A stretch of 64,000 bases of DNA from Incurvaria masculella (taxonomy: Eukaryota > Arthropoda > Insecta > Lepidoptera > Incurvariidae). Every line of letters begins with the position of its first letter. The stretch's first letter is position 1. The notes under the pieces were generated by a model. The model was not told the origin of the DNA. It was given only the letters and a program-made list of their open reading frames with translations, and made no database searches. Of the stretch, positions 63,931-64,000 are shown one piece after another. The translations under genes and the position numbers were made by a program. The DNA is taken from the NCBI GenBank assembly GCA_946894095.1, contig OX335649.1:14402001-14466000 (forward strand), written 5' to 3'.

Positions 63931-64000
63931 CTGGCATGGCACGTGGCGTTTCTGAGGGCGGTGGCATCTTGTTGTTGCACTGCTGGTATTTCCGGATTCT
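63931..64000 (+). pseudogene. Second tandem decayed exon copy, cut by window edge
   Basis: Starts CTGGCATGGCACGTGGCGTT, 189 bp after the previous unit, and shares its TTTCTGAGGGC and the one-base deletion (GGTATTTCCGG), so it was duplicated from the decayed unit and not from the intact exon. Continues beyond 64000. Confidence 0.75.

Noticed and set aside
63523..63980. Two long minus-strand open frames (139 and 150 codons) with internal repeats
   Set aside because: They are antisense to the SLC17 exon and its tandem copies; the internal repeat is simply the 190-bp duplication. No family signature.

Overview
This is a eukaryotic, AT-rich, intron- and transposon-dominated window, most likely from a lepidopteran insect. 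The evidence is a mag-type Ty3 retrotransposon with tiny LTRs, dispersed repeats opening with CCGGCCAAGTGCGAGTCGG, Helitron-like ends finishing in hairpin plus CTAGT, a large tRNA-headed SINE family, and LINE tails of (AAAT)n. The species assignment is inference from repeat content. No bacterial-type gene, CRISPR array, rRNA gene or functional tRNA gene is visible.

Host genes occupy very little of the window. (1) The last one or two exons of an unidentified acidic protein lie at 5510-5810 and probably 6926-7050 (+). (2) A CpG-rich promoter/5' leader at about 25500-25754 leads into a short first coding exon at 25755-25837 (+). It ends in a phase-2 donor that fits the acceptor at 63534, where an exon encodes the N-terminal and first-membrane-segment region of an SLC17/inorganic-phosphate-cotransporter-like MFS protein. 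If the pairing is right, almost all of 25838-63533 is one 37.7-kb first intron. The SLC17 exon (63534-63717) is followed by tandem decayed copies of itself running off the right edge.

Mobile elements by region. 1-1336: degraded Ty3 gag-protease (-). 1640-3195: Helitron-like end split by a 641-bp MITE. 3196-8780: a Harbinger-type MITE, host gene A with a LINE-in-SINE insertion in its intron, and a Helitron. 10-20 kb: SINEs, MITEs and a nest of three MITEs whose target-site duplications can all be read. 20-27.3 kb: LINE 3' ends and a lepidopteran dispersed repeat. 27-36 kb: TTAA-flanked MITEs, a large inverted repeat and a 38-bp-flanked mosaic. 37-40.4 kb: a near-full-length APE-type LINE with stops and a frameshift. 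40-47 kb: SINEs, LINE ends and MITEs. 47.7-50.9 kb: a LINE with an N-terminal zinc finger, a YLDD reverse transcriptase and a C-terminal restriction-like nuclease motif, broken by two stops. 51.8-54.3 kb: a SINE carrying two MITEs, a hairpin MITE and a LINE end. 56268-60723: a structurally intact mag-clade Ty3 element with identical 59-bp LTRs and a 5-bp target duplication. 60964-61610: second copy of the 2444-3084 MITE.

The most notable items are the intact mag-type element with 59-bp LTRs, the RLE-type LINE with its unusual YLDD motif, a SINE family sharing one body between two different pol III-type heads, several MITE families with clear TTAA, TAA, TCAG or 8-bp duplications, and the tandem exon duplication in the SLC17 gene. 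I see no anti-phage-like or otherwise wholly new multi-gene system.
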